This document shows, piece after piece, positions 1-11,161 of a stretch of 64,000 bases of DNA. This stretch comes from Dipteris shenzhenensis (lineage: Eukaryota > Polypodiophyta > Polypodiopsida > Gleicheniales). The stretch lies in assembly GCA_047967505.1 (NCBI GenBank), contig CM106539.1; one strand, given 5' to 3'. Under the pieces are notes generated by a model. It was not told the DNA's origin. It worked only from the letters and a program-made list of their open reading frames with translations, and did not search any database. Both the position numbers and the translations under genes were made by a program. Within the stretch, counting starts at the first letter, position 1; every line of letters begins with the position of its first letter.

Positions 1-20
1 CTCAACACTCCCCCTCAAGC
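1..20 (-). repeat. Element A: edge of 3' LTR plus polypurine tract
   Basis: Read on the minus strand, a run of purines (about 8-17, gagggggag) is followed by TGTTGAG (7-1), the same LTR start seen in related elements B and C. Only the first 7 bases of this LTR lie in the window, so the target duplication of element A cannot be checked. Confidence 0.85.
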
Positions 21-3000
21 TCAAATCCATCTCACGTACACCAAGCAAGCTCCTAAATCTGCGAAGCTTCTCGGTACCCAATGCCTTCGTAAAAATATCA
101 GCCACCTGCTCCTCAGTGCTGACATAGACAAGATCAATCTCACCAGCTAGAACCTTCTCTCTCACAAAGTGATAATGCACCTCAATGTGCTTCGTTCTAG
201 CATGATAAACTGGGTTATTAGCAAGCATGATGCTGCTAATGTTGTCACAATGAATGACAACTGCTGCATGAATTGACTGTCCCATATCTGCAAGTAGCTT
301 CCGTAACCAAGCTACCTCACATGCAGCCATTGCTGCACCCCTGTACTCAGCCTCTGTGCTCGACAAGGCAACTGTTGGCTGCTTCTTACTGCTCCAACTG
401 ATGGCACCACTCCCAAGGGAAAACATAAAACCACTAGTAGATCTCCTGTCTGAGACACTACCAGCCCAGTCAGCATCTGTGTATCCGTGTACCTGTAATG
501 CACACCCAGCTTCATAAAACACTCCATAATGCAATGTGGACTTCACATACTGCAGTATGCGCCTAGCCGCATCCAAATGTGGCTTCCTCGGTGCCTGCAT
601 AAACTGACTCACCAGCCCCACAGCATAGCTCAAATCTGGTCTGGTTATAGTCATGTAAATCAAGCTACCTACTATGCGCCTGTACATAGTAATATCTTCA
701 AGAAGCTCACCTGTCTCTGCATTGAGCTTCACATTCTGCTCCAATGGAACAGAGATAGGCTTACAGCCTGTCATCCCATATTTGGACAGCATGTCCAAAC
801 CGTATTGCCTTTGCAACAGCCATATCCCACTCGGGGATCTAATAACCTCAATGCCCAAGAAGTAACGCAGCTCTCCCAAATCTTTCATCTCAAATTTCTG
901 CTTCAACAGCAGCTTCACTTCATTAATGTCTGCATCACTATCACCTGTAATAATCAAGTCATCAACATAGATGACTACAAGCACAATCCCTCTGTTTGTC
1001 CTTTTCACATAAAGTGAAAAATCTGAATTGGAAATCTGAAATCCAATAGTGACAAGATATTGCCCTATCTTGTCTGACCATGCCCTCGGCGCCTGTTTTA
1101 AGCCATACAAGGCTTTGCGCAACCTGCATACAAAATCGGGGTGTGAATTATCCTCATAACCTTCTGGCTGCATCATATAAACCTCTTCCTGCAAATCACC
1201 ATGCAAGAAGGCATTTTTCACATCCATCTGATGCAAAGACCATCCCTTTGCAGCAGCCATAGCAATTACTGCTCTCACGGTTGCCATCCTTGCAACTGGG
1301 CTGAAAGTTTCCTCATAGTCAATTCCATATGTCTACGCAAAACCTTTGGCAACCAATCTTGCCTTGTACCTACTAACAGACCCATCAGCATTGTGCTTTA
1401 CTTTGTAAACCCACTTGCAGCCAATAGCCTTCTTATCATGAGGCAAAGGCATCAAATCCCAAGTGTGGTTTGCATCCAAGGCAGCCATCTCTTCATCCAT
1501 AGCTGCTTCCCAATTTTTATGCCCTGCTGCATCCTCAAAACATGTGGGCTCTGGCTCCTCTCGAACCTTGACCATATAAGCATAGTGATGTGTTGTATAC
1601 CCATCATATCTCAGCCTGTCAACTGGATACTTAATACGAGTGGACCTCCGTACAACTGGATCAGTTGCAGGAGTCTTTAAATCATGCCTGCTTTTCCTTG
1701 CACCAGGTGTAACAACAGAAGGAATCCCAAGTTCCTCATCAAGGCTCATTTCAGAGTCGCTTGACTCTCCATCAACATGAGAGCTACCAGCAGACACATC
1801 AAACACTGGAGCATGGTCTACTTTTTCTTTTCCCTTATGTGATACCTGCACAACACTATCAGGGCTGCCATGTGACGATTCACTAGATCTCAATCTCCCT
1901 GTCCATGCATTAGATCCACTAGTAGAGGACTCTCTGGGTCCACTCAAGGCTTGAGATTGCTGCTCTGCATTTATTGCAGCATTCCCATTTCCTGCATCTA
2001 CATCTCCTACCATAACAGTTGGTGCATACCAGCTGCTCATTTCATCAAAAACAACATCTCTGCTCACTTGCATTTTGCGGGTGGAAGGGTTATAACAGCG
2101 ATACCCTTTCTGATGCAGAGCATATCCAATAAAGATGCATTTTTTTTCCTTTGGATCCAGCTTTGTTCTCTTCTCATCAGGAACATGAACATAAGCTATG
2201 CAACCAAATACCTTCAAGTGAGAAATATCTAGTTTTTGGCCTGTATACATTTCTTCAGGCATCATGCCATGGACAGCTGCAGTGGGGGTTCTGTTCATAA
2301 TATAAAGCAGTTGCTACTGCTTCAGCCCAAAAATAATCAGGCATGTTTTTCTCATTTAGGATCGCCCGTCCTACTTCTGCAATATGCCTGTTCTTCCTTT
2401 CTGCAACCCCATTCTGCTGAGGGGTAGACCTGCATGAATACTTCCTTTGAATTCCCTGTTCTTCCAGATATTCACAAAATTCTTCTGAAAAGTACTCTCC
2501 CCCTCCATCAGATCTTAGCACTTTAATATGCACACCTTTCTCTTTTTCAACCATGGCCTTAAAAGCCTTGAAATGGCTGAACACTTCACTTTTGTGCTTC
2601 ATAAAATAAATCCACACCTTCCTAGTGTAGTCATCAATAAACGTCACATAATAATGGCATCCACCAATAGAAGCAGTTTTGGTTGTCCAAACATCTGAAT
2701 GGATCACTTCCAAAGGTCTTCTGCTCACCTTAGCATGTTTGGGAAATGCATGTCTGGCCTGCTTACCCATTTGGCATGCTTCACATACCTTTTGCATTCC
2801 CTCAACTCTGAATTTAGGCAAACCTGCAACAATGCTTTTCGTTTGCATAGATTTCAGCCTTTGTATATTCACGTGCCCAATGCGCTTGTGCCATATCTCA
2901 ATATCTGCAATGACACCTCTCCCATGCGCAAACATAGCAGCTTTCACCTCAGGCATATCAACATCCAAGGTGAACATTCTGCCATTTTTGTTGCCTTTCG

Positions 3001-4321
3001 CAACCAAGCGGCACTTATTTTTCAAGTCCTCAACAAAGCATCCATCATGATTAAATCTAACCTGCAGACCTTGCTCAACCATCTGGCCAACTGAAACCAG
3101 CAGGTTCTTAGTGATTTTTGGAACATGAAGTACATCTGCCAAGTACTGCGTTTTGCCATCCTGCATAGCCAATGGCACTTTACCAACCTGCGTAATTGGG
3201 TGCGCAGTATCATCACCTGTTTCAACATAACCTGGCTTATCCAAATTTCTAACATCATGAAACCACTCACCATGACTGGTCATGTGGTTAGAGGCACCTG
3301 AATCAACATACCAAACATCATTGCAAGCTGTAGCATCTCCTGACATGGAGTTAACCATATGCTGCATCACAAAGAGGTGCTCATTTCTGTCGTCACCATG
3401 CCCACTTGATGATGCATAGTTGCTTTGCTGCAACTTCCCACTTTTGATGTCATTCTGCTTTTTATAGCATGTATTCTCCTTGTGTCTAGGCTTTCCACAA
3501 TAATAGCATTCTGTGCTGCTATTTACTTGCTGGTTCCTTTGCCATGAACCACGGCCTCTTTGGCTCCCCCTGCCTCTAGAACTACCACGTCCTCCTCCAT
3601 AGGACTGGTTTTCCTGTTGTTGCTGTTGGTTTTGATTTCCTACACGGCCACCAAAACGGCCTCTTCCTCTACCCCTGCCTCTACCTGTATTCGAGTAGAA
3701 AGCAGTCTCTTGAGAAGTTGAGCTGGCTGAACCACCATTCCTTTGCTCTTCACTCAGCAAGAGAGCAATAAGTTCCTGAAAATCAGGAAATGTTTCACGG
3801 ACTCCAATGGATGTCCGAAACTGTGCATAATCTTTCCCAAGACCATTCAAGGTCACGGACACTAAGTCCTCATCATCAACAGGTGCTCCAATGGAGGCAA
3901 GAGAATCTGCAAGGCCTTTCACCTTCAAGGAATACTCATTTATATTCAGATTTTTCCTTTGCACATTATGCAACTCCTGCTTTAGCTGCATCTTTCGTGC
4001 TTTGGTATTTGTGCTATACAGCTTCACCAATGTATCCCATGCCTCCTTAGGCGTCTCTACATCCTGTATATGCACAATCATAGAATCTGAAATGCTAACA
4101 GATAGCCAATACAGGCATTTTCTGGCTTTTTCATGCCATTCTTTAAAGGCCTTCAATTCAGCAGGAGTGGGAGCAGTACCCAAAACTGGTTCTGCAGTTT
4201 CACCACTGATGTAATCCCAAACTCCCTTTCCCATAAGGAAGTTTGTCATCCTGAACTTCCATGCTTGGAAGTTGTTCTTATCAAGCTTCTCACTGACAAT
4301 GGTAGACAGATTCTCAGACAT
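8..4321 (-). pseudogene. Element A: Ty1/copia gag-pol polyprotein, nearly intact
   Basis: Copia polyprotein, start taken at the ATG 4321-4319 (MSENLS), which follows the leader as in relatives B and C. Order along the minus strand: gag (about 4320-3520), CCHC knuckle CYYCGKPRHKENTC (about 3510-3470, G to R before the His), protease DSGASNHMT (about 3310), GAG-pre-integrase WHKRIGHVN (about 2900), integrase with RSDGGGEY and STPQQNGVAERKN (2750-2400), reverse transcriptase with YVDD at 958-969, RNase H to the LTR. Lesions visible: a 2-base loss near 2290 shifts frame, and one TAG near 1333 replaces a Gln codon (relatives have CAA/CAG before TYGIDYEE). The frame reads on into the 3' LTR, as in element C. 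Certain as copia; coding capacity lost by only two lesions. Confidence 0.95.
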
Positions 4322-4887
4322 TTTACAAATCACGAATTGCAACAGCAACCTGTAAACACAACAAATGCCTCACAAGGGCAAATAGCAAAACTTCTGCAAA
4401 AAGCCTCATAGGGGCAGATCTGCAACACTGACGAAAGTGGTATTTCACCACACAGTCACTTCCTAGTGACAATTTTGCATCAACAGGCAACAGGCATGAA
4501 TCTGCAACTCCCAATATCTCTGCACATAGGCATACGATGCAATTTCTGTGGCACCTTTTCACCGACTAGCCGCGCAGTGGTCGCACAAGCGAAAAACAGG
4601 GCCTTTTTCTGAGTGCCTGTGAAGAACTTCCACCTTTAAAACGGGCCCCGAAACGGCCTCAAATCAAAAAAATAAAGTCACCAAGGGCTTTTCCCTTGTC
4701 CGCAGCATATACTACACTCTCGCCACACCGCGAAGGGCCTCTCAATCTGAAACAGTGCACTCCTACACTTCTGGCTGTGCTACCTGCAAAGATTTGCTCC
4801 CAAACTCGAAATAGGAAAGCAACACTGGTCCTCTTACCAGGACACCACAAACTTGGCTTGCTTTCTTGAGCTCCTTACCACGAACAA
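4322..4887 (-). other. Element A untranslated leader
   Basis: Lies between primer site and gag start. No ORF is supported. Parts resemble the leaders of B (about 7330-7873) and C (38953-39059), for example a shared block around gaagtgactgtgtgg, so A, B and C share one leader lineage. Confidence 0.7.
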
Positions 4888-4900
4888 GGCTCTGATACCA
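4888..4900 (-). promoter_or_regulatory. Element A primer binding site (tRNA-iMet type)
   Basis: Minus strand reads TGGTATCAGAGCC directly after the LTR end. This is the usual initiator-Met tRNA primer site of plant copia elements. Confidence 0.9.
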
Positions 4901-5241
4901 TGAAAAGAATAAGGGAGAGAGATAGGAGACTCAAGTTCAGCTTTCTTCACAACACACAAAAGAGAGAGGACACAAGGTTGGAGGGTGAAGCCTTTCTTCA
5001 CTTTTGCACACAACAACAATACAATAGAAGAGGGAAATACCCTATATGTCAAACGCTAGAATACGTGGTTCATATGTGAACCCAAACCAAAAACATACGT
5101 GGTAGTCTAACTACACCACGAGTACAACTAACATAGGCGGTGACATAAATGATAGTCATCCAGGAGATATGTCGGGGGTAGAGCTTGATATCTCAACATG
5201 GTCACCCTGGCATATCTCGAGTGGAGCTCGATATCTCAACA
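4901..5241 (-). repeat. Element A 5' LTR
   Basis: Bounded by TG on the plus strand at 4901 and ...tctcaaca at 5241, so TG...CA on both strands. The outer tip is a diverged tandem duplication: 5153-5198 and 5199-5241 both end in gatatctcaaca. The tip matches the LTR start of B and C (TGTTGAGATATCGAGCTC), but most of the remaining LTR differs from them although the coding regions are close relatives. Confidence 0.85.
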
Positions 5242-6465
5242 GCTTTGAGCACAATGCATCATGCTAGAAATCAATGTTTTATATCATTGCTTAACGATGA
5301 TAGTTTTAACAGGGGTTTGAGTTTTCAAGTCTTGGAAGCAGGGAAGACAGGATCACAAAACTGTAATCAAGGGAATGCAATTGGAATTGAAAATTCATCA
5401 GCTAGCACATCATTGACAAATAATGAGGTAGTCGATTTAACTGGATTGGAAAGTGGAAAAATGTCAGAAACAGTATCATCAATGTCAACACCAACTAAAG
5501 AAACCATTGAGAATGCATCACAAAATTGCAACTCTTCAAGTAAGCAGAAGAGAAAGAGAGCTTGGGATATTCATAGGAATTTTCAAGAAGATTGGGTAGC
5601 CAAATATCCTTAGTTAGACGTAGAACAAGTGGACATGGGGATGCACCAAAGTGGGCCATTTGTAAAATATGTACATGGGCAAGGAAAAAGGAGGCATGGT
5701 TACAATTGAAGATTGATATGATTGAGAAGCATTGTGGGAAGGTTTACAAGACTGTAGAAGGTACAAGTAATGAAAACAAAGTGATCAGAGAATGGGATAA
5801 GGAAAATAATTGCCACTTAAAAAATGAGATTGAGTAAATAAGTTCTTGCTTCCACAAGAGTTTAGTAGAAATAAAAGTGAAGGATCATTGAAAAAGCATT
5901 AGGAATGTATCCTTGATCAGGTCGATAGAGAAAAGATAGTGCAATTCTCAACTATTATGCAAATATTGAAGCAAGGCCACTCATTGATAGACTTCTTGGG
6001 TTACCAATCATATCTTCAAATTTTGGATGTTCCTAATTTGGCAAGCATGCATTGGTCAAGGAGTAGCGCAATAGATATGGCTAACCACATGAACCAAGTC
6101 ATAATTGATGATTTAAAGGAGACTTTAAAACTTGCAGACTTTTTTTATGTGTCATTGGATGAGTACACAGCTGTGGATACTACATTGTGGTTGGGAATGC
6201 ATTTGTACGTGGTAGAAAACAATATTTTTTACATGTACACAAACTTAATTCAGAATCCAATGCTAATAACTTAGTGCAAGTTTTGATCCAAGCTTTAAAA
6301 GAGTATGGAGGTGTGATAGAGTCTGAGATGGTGGTCAAGAAACTTGTTTGTTTTGCATGTGATGGTGCTTCAGTCTTGCAAGGCTATCGGAATGGTGTCT
6401 CTGTACAAATAGAAACAAAGTATGCTCCTTATTGTGTTGGGATACATTGTATGGCTCATCGCACA
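5242..6465 (+). pseudogene. hAT-like transposase, 5' half (split gene)
   Basis: Decayed N-terminal and central part of a plant hAT-type transposase of the kind annotated as zinc finger 862-like. Visible pieces: a basic stretch KQKRKRAWDIHRNFQEDW (5540-5600), a Cys pair in ICKICTWARKK that may be a degenerate BED-type finger (5650-5690), a SLDEYTAVD acidic motif (about 6155-6180), and CDGASVLQG with CMAHRT close to the break (6355-6465). Frame changes and stops occur near 5612, 5836 and 6190-6270. The reading frame stops at 6465, where LTR element F is inserted, and resumes in phase at 18437. No terminal inverted repeats were found. Element A's LTR abuts the left side. Confidence 0.8.
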
Positions 6466-6636
6466 TGTGGGGATTAAAGGTCACTGTGCCTTTACCCTGG
6501 TTATGTACAATACTCAAATGCATATATAAATGAATGAAAAAGAAGATTAGGGTGGTTTTGCACCCACCAAAACTTGTGTGGCTCTCTGTTTCTCTCTCTC
6601 CCTCTTCTGTTCTTGCTTTCATTGAGAGCACTCTCA
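6466..6636 (+). repeat. Element F 5' LTR
   Basis: Starts TGTGGGG and ends GAGCACTCTCA. A TATATAAA box sits near 6521. The initiator-Met-like primer site TAGTATCAGAGC follows at 6639-6650, with one mismatch to the usual TGGTATCAGAGC. Confidence 0.92.
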
Positions 6637-6961
6637 ACTAGTATCAGAGCTCGGGTGATCTAGCTGAGCGTGTGTGAATGCCTGGAAGCTCAGCAGCTCT
6701 ATCAGAGGAAGGAGAAGCTCTGTGGGAAGCTTTGAGGGTGACTTTACTTACATCCGAGTGTGTAGAGACTTGGAGGAACCTTTGGAAAAGTCACTTTGGC
6801 TTTGCAAAGTGGATTTGAGAGTCTGTTAAGTGTTTTCAAAGAAAAAGTCGTTTTTTAAGCTTTTCCCTATTCTGTTCAACGACAAAGACTCTGTATTGAC
6901 TTGTAGAGGCAACTATTGCTTGCTTTTGGTTTCCACTTCACTTCAAGAGCTTGGAAACACC
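6637..6961 (+). other. Element F leader, part 1
   Basis: Untranslated leader after the F primer site. No ORF is supported. It is interrupted at 6961 by element B and resumes at 11162. Confidence 0.75.
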
Positions 6962-7329
6962 TGTTGAGATATTGAGCTCCACTCGTGATATGCCAAGGTG
7001 ACCGTTGTGCATTTATGTCACCGACTTGTTAGCTGCAAATGCAGTTGGTACACCGTTGTGCATTTATGTCACCGACTTGTTAGCTGCAGATGATAGCTAT
7101 CCTTATGTACTCTAGTTCATGGCTCAGTTAGTATGCCACCTTAGTTGGCTGAGTTTGGTTTGAGACCCACATATAGGGTTCTTCCATTTCTTTGTAGTAG
7201 AGTTCTTTTGGCTTTCACAACTAAGAAGAGGAAAACTATTTTTAGCCTCCACCTTTTTGTGTATTCCCCCATTGTGTATGTGAGAAAGCTGCATGTGAGA
7301 CTCCTTCCTTCTCTCCCACTATCTTCACA
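6962..7329 (+). repeat. Element B 5' LTR
   Basis: TGTTGAGATATTGAG...ATCTTCACA. It carries a local tandem duplication: the block starting accgttgtgcatttatg at 7001 recurs at 7052 (51-bp spacing). The 3' LTR has one copy and instead keeps a cccacgaataatagct segment. Confidence 0.92.
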
Positions 7330-7342
7330 TGGTATAAGAGCC
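7330..7342 (+). promoter_or_regulatory. Element B primer binding site
   Basis: TGGTATAAGAGCC directly after the LTR. One change from the initiator-Met-type site of A. Confidence 0.85.
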
Positions 7343-7873
7343 TAGTTTGTCATAAGGAGCTCAAGAAAGCAAACCAAGTTTGCGGTGTCCTGGTAAGAGG
7401 ACCAATGTTGCTTTCCTTTTTCAAGTTTGGGAGCAAATCTTTGCAGGTAGCATAGCCAAAAAGTGCAAGAGTGCATTGTCTCAGATTGACACGCCCTTCG
7501 AGGTGTGGCAAGAGGGAAATATATGCTGCGAGATAGGCAAAGCCCTCGGTGACTTTATTTTTCTGGTTCGAGGCCATTTTAGGGCCCGTATTGGAGGCGA
7601 AAGTTCTCCATAGGAGCTGAGAAAAAGGCCCTGTTTTTGATGTGCGACTACTGCTCTACAAATCGATGAAAAGTTGCTATAGAAATTGCATTGCATGCCT
7701 GTGCGTAGAGATACTAGGAGTTACAGAATCATCCTTATTGCCTGTTGATGCAAAATCATCACTAGGAAGTGACTGTGTGGTCAAATACCACTTTTGTCAG
7801 TTTTATAGATTTTCCCGTGTGAGGTAGAAGCTGTGTTTTTTGCAGTGACAAAAATATTTTGCAGTGTTCCATA

Positions 7874-10784
7874 ATGGCATTTGATTCTCTTTCACAGATT
7901 GTCACTGAAAATCTTGACAAGAACAACTTCCAAGCATGGAAGTTTAGAATGATGAATTTCCTTATGGGAAAAGGCTATCGGGAGTTCATTACAAGAAAAT
8001 GAAGAAGAACCAATTCTTCCTAATGTTCCCAATCAACAGGAAATGCAGGCATTTAAAGGATGGCCTGAGAGATCTAGAAAAGTTATGTACTGGCTGTCTA
8101 TCAGTATTTCAGATTCTATGATTGTGCATATTTAGGATGCAAGTATGCCAAAGGAGGCATGGGATACTTTGGCAAAAATGTATAGCACAAACACACAAGC
8201 CAGGAAAATGCAGCTCAGGCAGGAGTTGCACAATTGCAGAGAGAAAATATGAGCATCAATGACTACCACATGAAGGTGAATGAAATTACAGATCCATTGG
8301 GTTGCCAGTGGAAGATGATGATCTAGTTTCTGTGACCTTGAATGGTTTAGGAAAGGATTATGCACAGTTCCAGACATCCATTGCCATCCGTGAAAAATTT
8401 CCTGATTTTGAGGAGTTGTTTGCTCTTCTAATTTCTGAAGAGCAGAGAAATGGTGGTGCACCTTCTTTAGGAGGAACTTCAAAAGAAACTGTCTTCTACT
8501 CAAATGGTGGAAGAGGTAGAGGCAGAGGTAGAGGAGGCCGATCTGGAGGCCGTGGTAGAAATTAGAATATGCAACAAACTCAAGAAAACTAGTCCTTTGG
8601 AGGAGGACGTGGTAACTCTAGAGGCAAGGGGAGCCAAAGAGGTCATGGCATAAAGCAACAATATTCATGCAGTCATACCCCATAGCAAAATGGACTTGCA
8701 GAAAGGAAAAACAGGCATATTGGAGAGGTTTCTAGAGCCATGCTAAATAAAAAAGACCTACTAGATTATTATTGGGCTGAAGCAGTTGCTACAACAGTTT
8801 ACATAATGAACAGGACTCCCACTATAGCAATACATGGCATGATGCCAGAGGAGATGTATACTAGTAGGAAACCAGATATTTCTCATTTGAAAATTTTTGG
8901 TTGCATTGCCTATGTTCATGTGCCAGATGAGTTGAGGTCAAGTTGGATCCAAAAGCTGAGAAGTGCATCTTTATTGGTTATTCTCTACAGCAGAAAGGGT
9001 ATAGATGCTATAACCCTTCTACTCGTAAGTTTACAGTGAGCAGAGATGTTGTTTTTGATGAGATGAGTAGCTAGTATAAACCAGTAAATGTGATGATTGA
9101 TGTAGATGCACAAAATGGTAATGCTGCATAGAATTCACTGCAGCAATCACAAAATATTAGTGGACCTACAGTGTCCTCTAGCAGTGGTTCACATACTTCA
9201 CCATGGACAGGCAGATTGAGATCAAGAGAATCTCCTCAAAGCAATGTAGATAGTGGTACGCAGGTATCATGAAAAGGAAAAGAGAAGGTAGATCAGCCCA
9301 TGTTTGATGTGAATGCAGGTCACTCTTATGTGGATGGTGAATCCAGTGGCTCAGAACAGAGCATTGATACATGGGAATTGGTGCCTTTGCCTAAAGACAA
9401 GAATGCAATTGGTTGTAAGTGGGTTTATAAGGTGAAGCACAATGCAAATGGTTGTGTGAACAGATACAAGGCAAGATTAGTTGTCAAGGGGTATGCACAA
9501 ACATATGGCATTGATTATGAGGAAACATTCAGTCCGATTGCAAGGATGGCACCTGTAAGAGCATTCATTGCTATGGCTGCATCAAAGGGATGGTCTTTAC
9601 ATTAGATGGATGTAAAAAATTCCTTCTTGCATGGTGATTTGCAAGAAGAGGTCTTTATGGAGCAGCCACTAAGTTATGTTCATGCTATTCATCCTGAGTT
9701 TGTTTGCAGGTTGAAGAAAGCCTTGTATGGCTTCAAGCAAGCACCTAGAGCATGGTCTGACAAGATAGGACAATATCTTGTCACTATTGGCTTTTAGATT
9801 TCCAAGGCAGATTTCTCACTTTATGTGAGAAAAACAGAGAAAGGTATTATGCTGCTTGTCATTTATGTTGATGATTTGATCATCACAGGTGATAGTGATG
9901 AAGATATCATTCATGTGAAAATGCTATTGAAGCAAAAGTTTAAGATGAAGGATTTGGGAGAGCTACATTATTTCTTGGGCATTGAGGTGATTAGATCATC
10001 AAGTGGGATACGGCTCTTACAGAGGCAGTATGGATTGGACATGCTGTCGAAATATGGGATGATAGGCTGTAAGCTTATTTCAGTTCCTTTGGAGCAGAAT
10101 GTGAAGATGAGCGCAGATGTAGGTGAGATTCTGGAAGACCCTACTATGTACAGACGCATAGTAGGAAGTTTGATTTATATGACTATTACCAGCCAGATTT
10201 GAGCTATGCTGTTGGATTGGTAAGTCAGTTTATGTAGGCTCCAAGGAAACCGCATTTGGATGCGGCAAGACGCATACTCAGGTATGGATTATTTTATGAG
10301 GTTGGGGTTCAGATACAGTTGCATGGATACACTGATGTTGATTGGGCTAGTAGTATTTCTAATAGACGATCTACCAGTGGATATGTGTTCTCTTTTGGGA
10401 GTGTTGCAGTCACTTGGAGCAGCAAGAAATAGCCTACAATTGCCTTGTCAAGCACAGAGGCTGAGTACAGGGGTGCAGCAATGGCTGCATGTGAGGTAGC
10501 TTGGTTGCATAAGCTACTTTATGATATGCATCAGCAGATGGGCCAGTTGTCATGAGGTTGTCATTTATTGTGACAACATGAGCAGTATACACTTGGCAAA
10601 TAACCCAGTCTATCATGCTAGAATAAAGCACATTGAGGTGCATTATCACTATGTGCGGGAGAAGGTTTTACTAGGTCTTATTGATCTAGTTTATATCAGC
10701 ACAGAGGATCAGATAGCTGACATATTCATGAAGGCATTGGGCACAGAGAAGCTACGCAAGTTCAGAGACTTGCTTGGTGTGTAG
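7874..10784 (+). pseudogene. Element B: defective copia gag-pol
   Basis: Begins at ATG 7874, in the position of C's start. Gag extends to about 8640 with a Gly/Arg-rich tail (8505-8560). Sequence then jumps to the integrase segment PQ-NG / RKNRHI (8680-8720), the YWAEAVATTVYIMNRTP block (8765-8820), and then reverse transcriptase from WELVPLP (9372) through YVDD (9863-9874) to RNase H (NPVYHARIKHIEVHYH, 10600-10650). Nonsense codons are many, and nine are TAG where C or A has Gln: near 8134, 8564, 8591, 8684, 9130, 9604, 9796, 10236 and 10783. Frameshifts occur near 8240, 8940 and 10195. No function is possible from this copy. Confidence 0.92.
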
Positions 10785-10810
10785 GAATTGGGATTGAGCT
10801 TGAGGGGGAG

Positions 10811-11161
10811 TGTTGAGATATCGAGCTCCACTCGTGAATGTCAAGGTGACCGTTGTGCATTTATGTCACTGACTTGTTAGTTGCAGATGTGGTTGGTACA
10901 CTGCCCACGAATAATAGCTAGATGACAGCTATCCTTATGTTCTCTAGTTCATGGCTTAGTTAGTATGCCACCTTAGTTAGCTGAGTTTGGTTTGAGACCC
11001 ACATATAGGGTTCTTCTATTTCTTTGTACTAGAGTTCTTTTGGCTTTCACAACTAAGAAGAGGAAAACTATTTTTAGCCTCCACCATTGTGTGTATTCTC
11101 CCATTGTGTATGTGAGAAAGCCGCAAGGGGGAATCCTTCCTTCTCTCCCACTATCTTCACA
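10811..11161 (+). repeat. Element B 3' LTR
   Basis: TGTTGAGATATCGAG...ATCTTCACA, preceded by the polypurine tract ttgagggggag. Clearly homologous to 6962-7329 and 45983-46336. Confidence 0.92.

Larger units (their letters stand above)
6962..11161 (+). mobile_element. Element B: internally deleted Ty1/copia inserted in F
   Basis: LTRs 6962-7329 and 10811-11161, primer site TGGTATAAGAGCC at 7330, and purine tract gagggggag before the 3' LTR. Flanks are acacc (6957-6961) and acaac (11162-11166), a 5-bp duplication with one mismatch. Same family as C. Two internal deletions are evident against C: near 8650 (late gag to mid integrase) and near 9369 (integrase end to reverse transcriptase start). 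Confidence 0.92.

Noticed and set aside
529-1680. Plus-strand ORFs opposite element A
   Set aside because: Antisense shadows of a well-conserved copia RT/RNase H on the minus strand.
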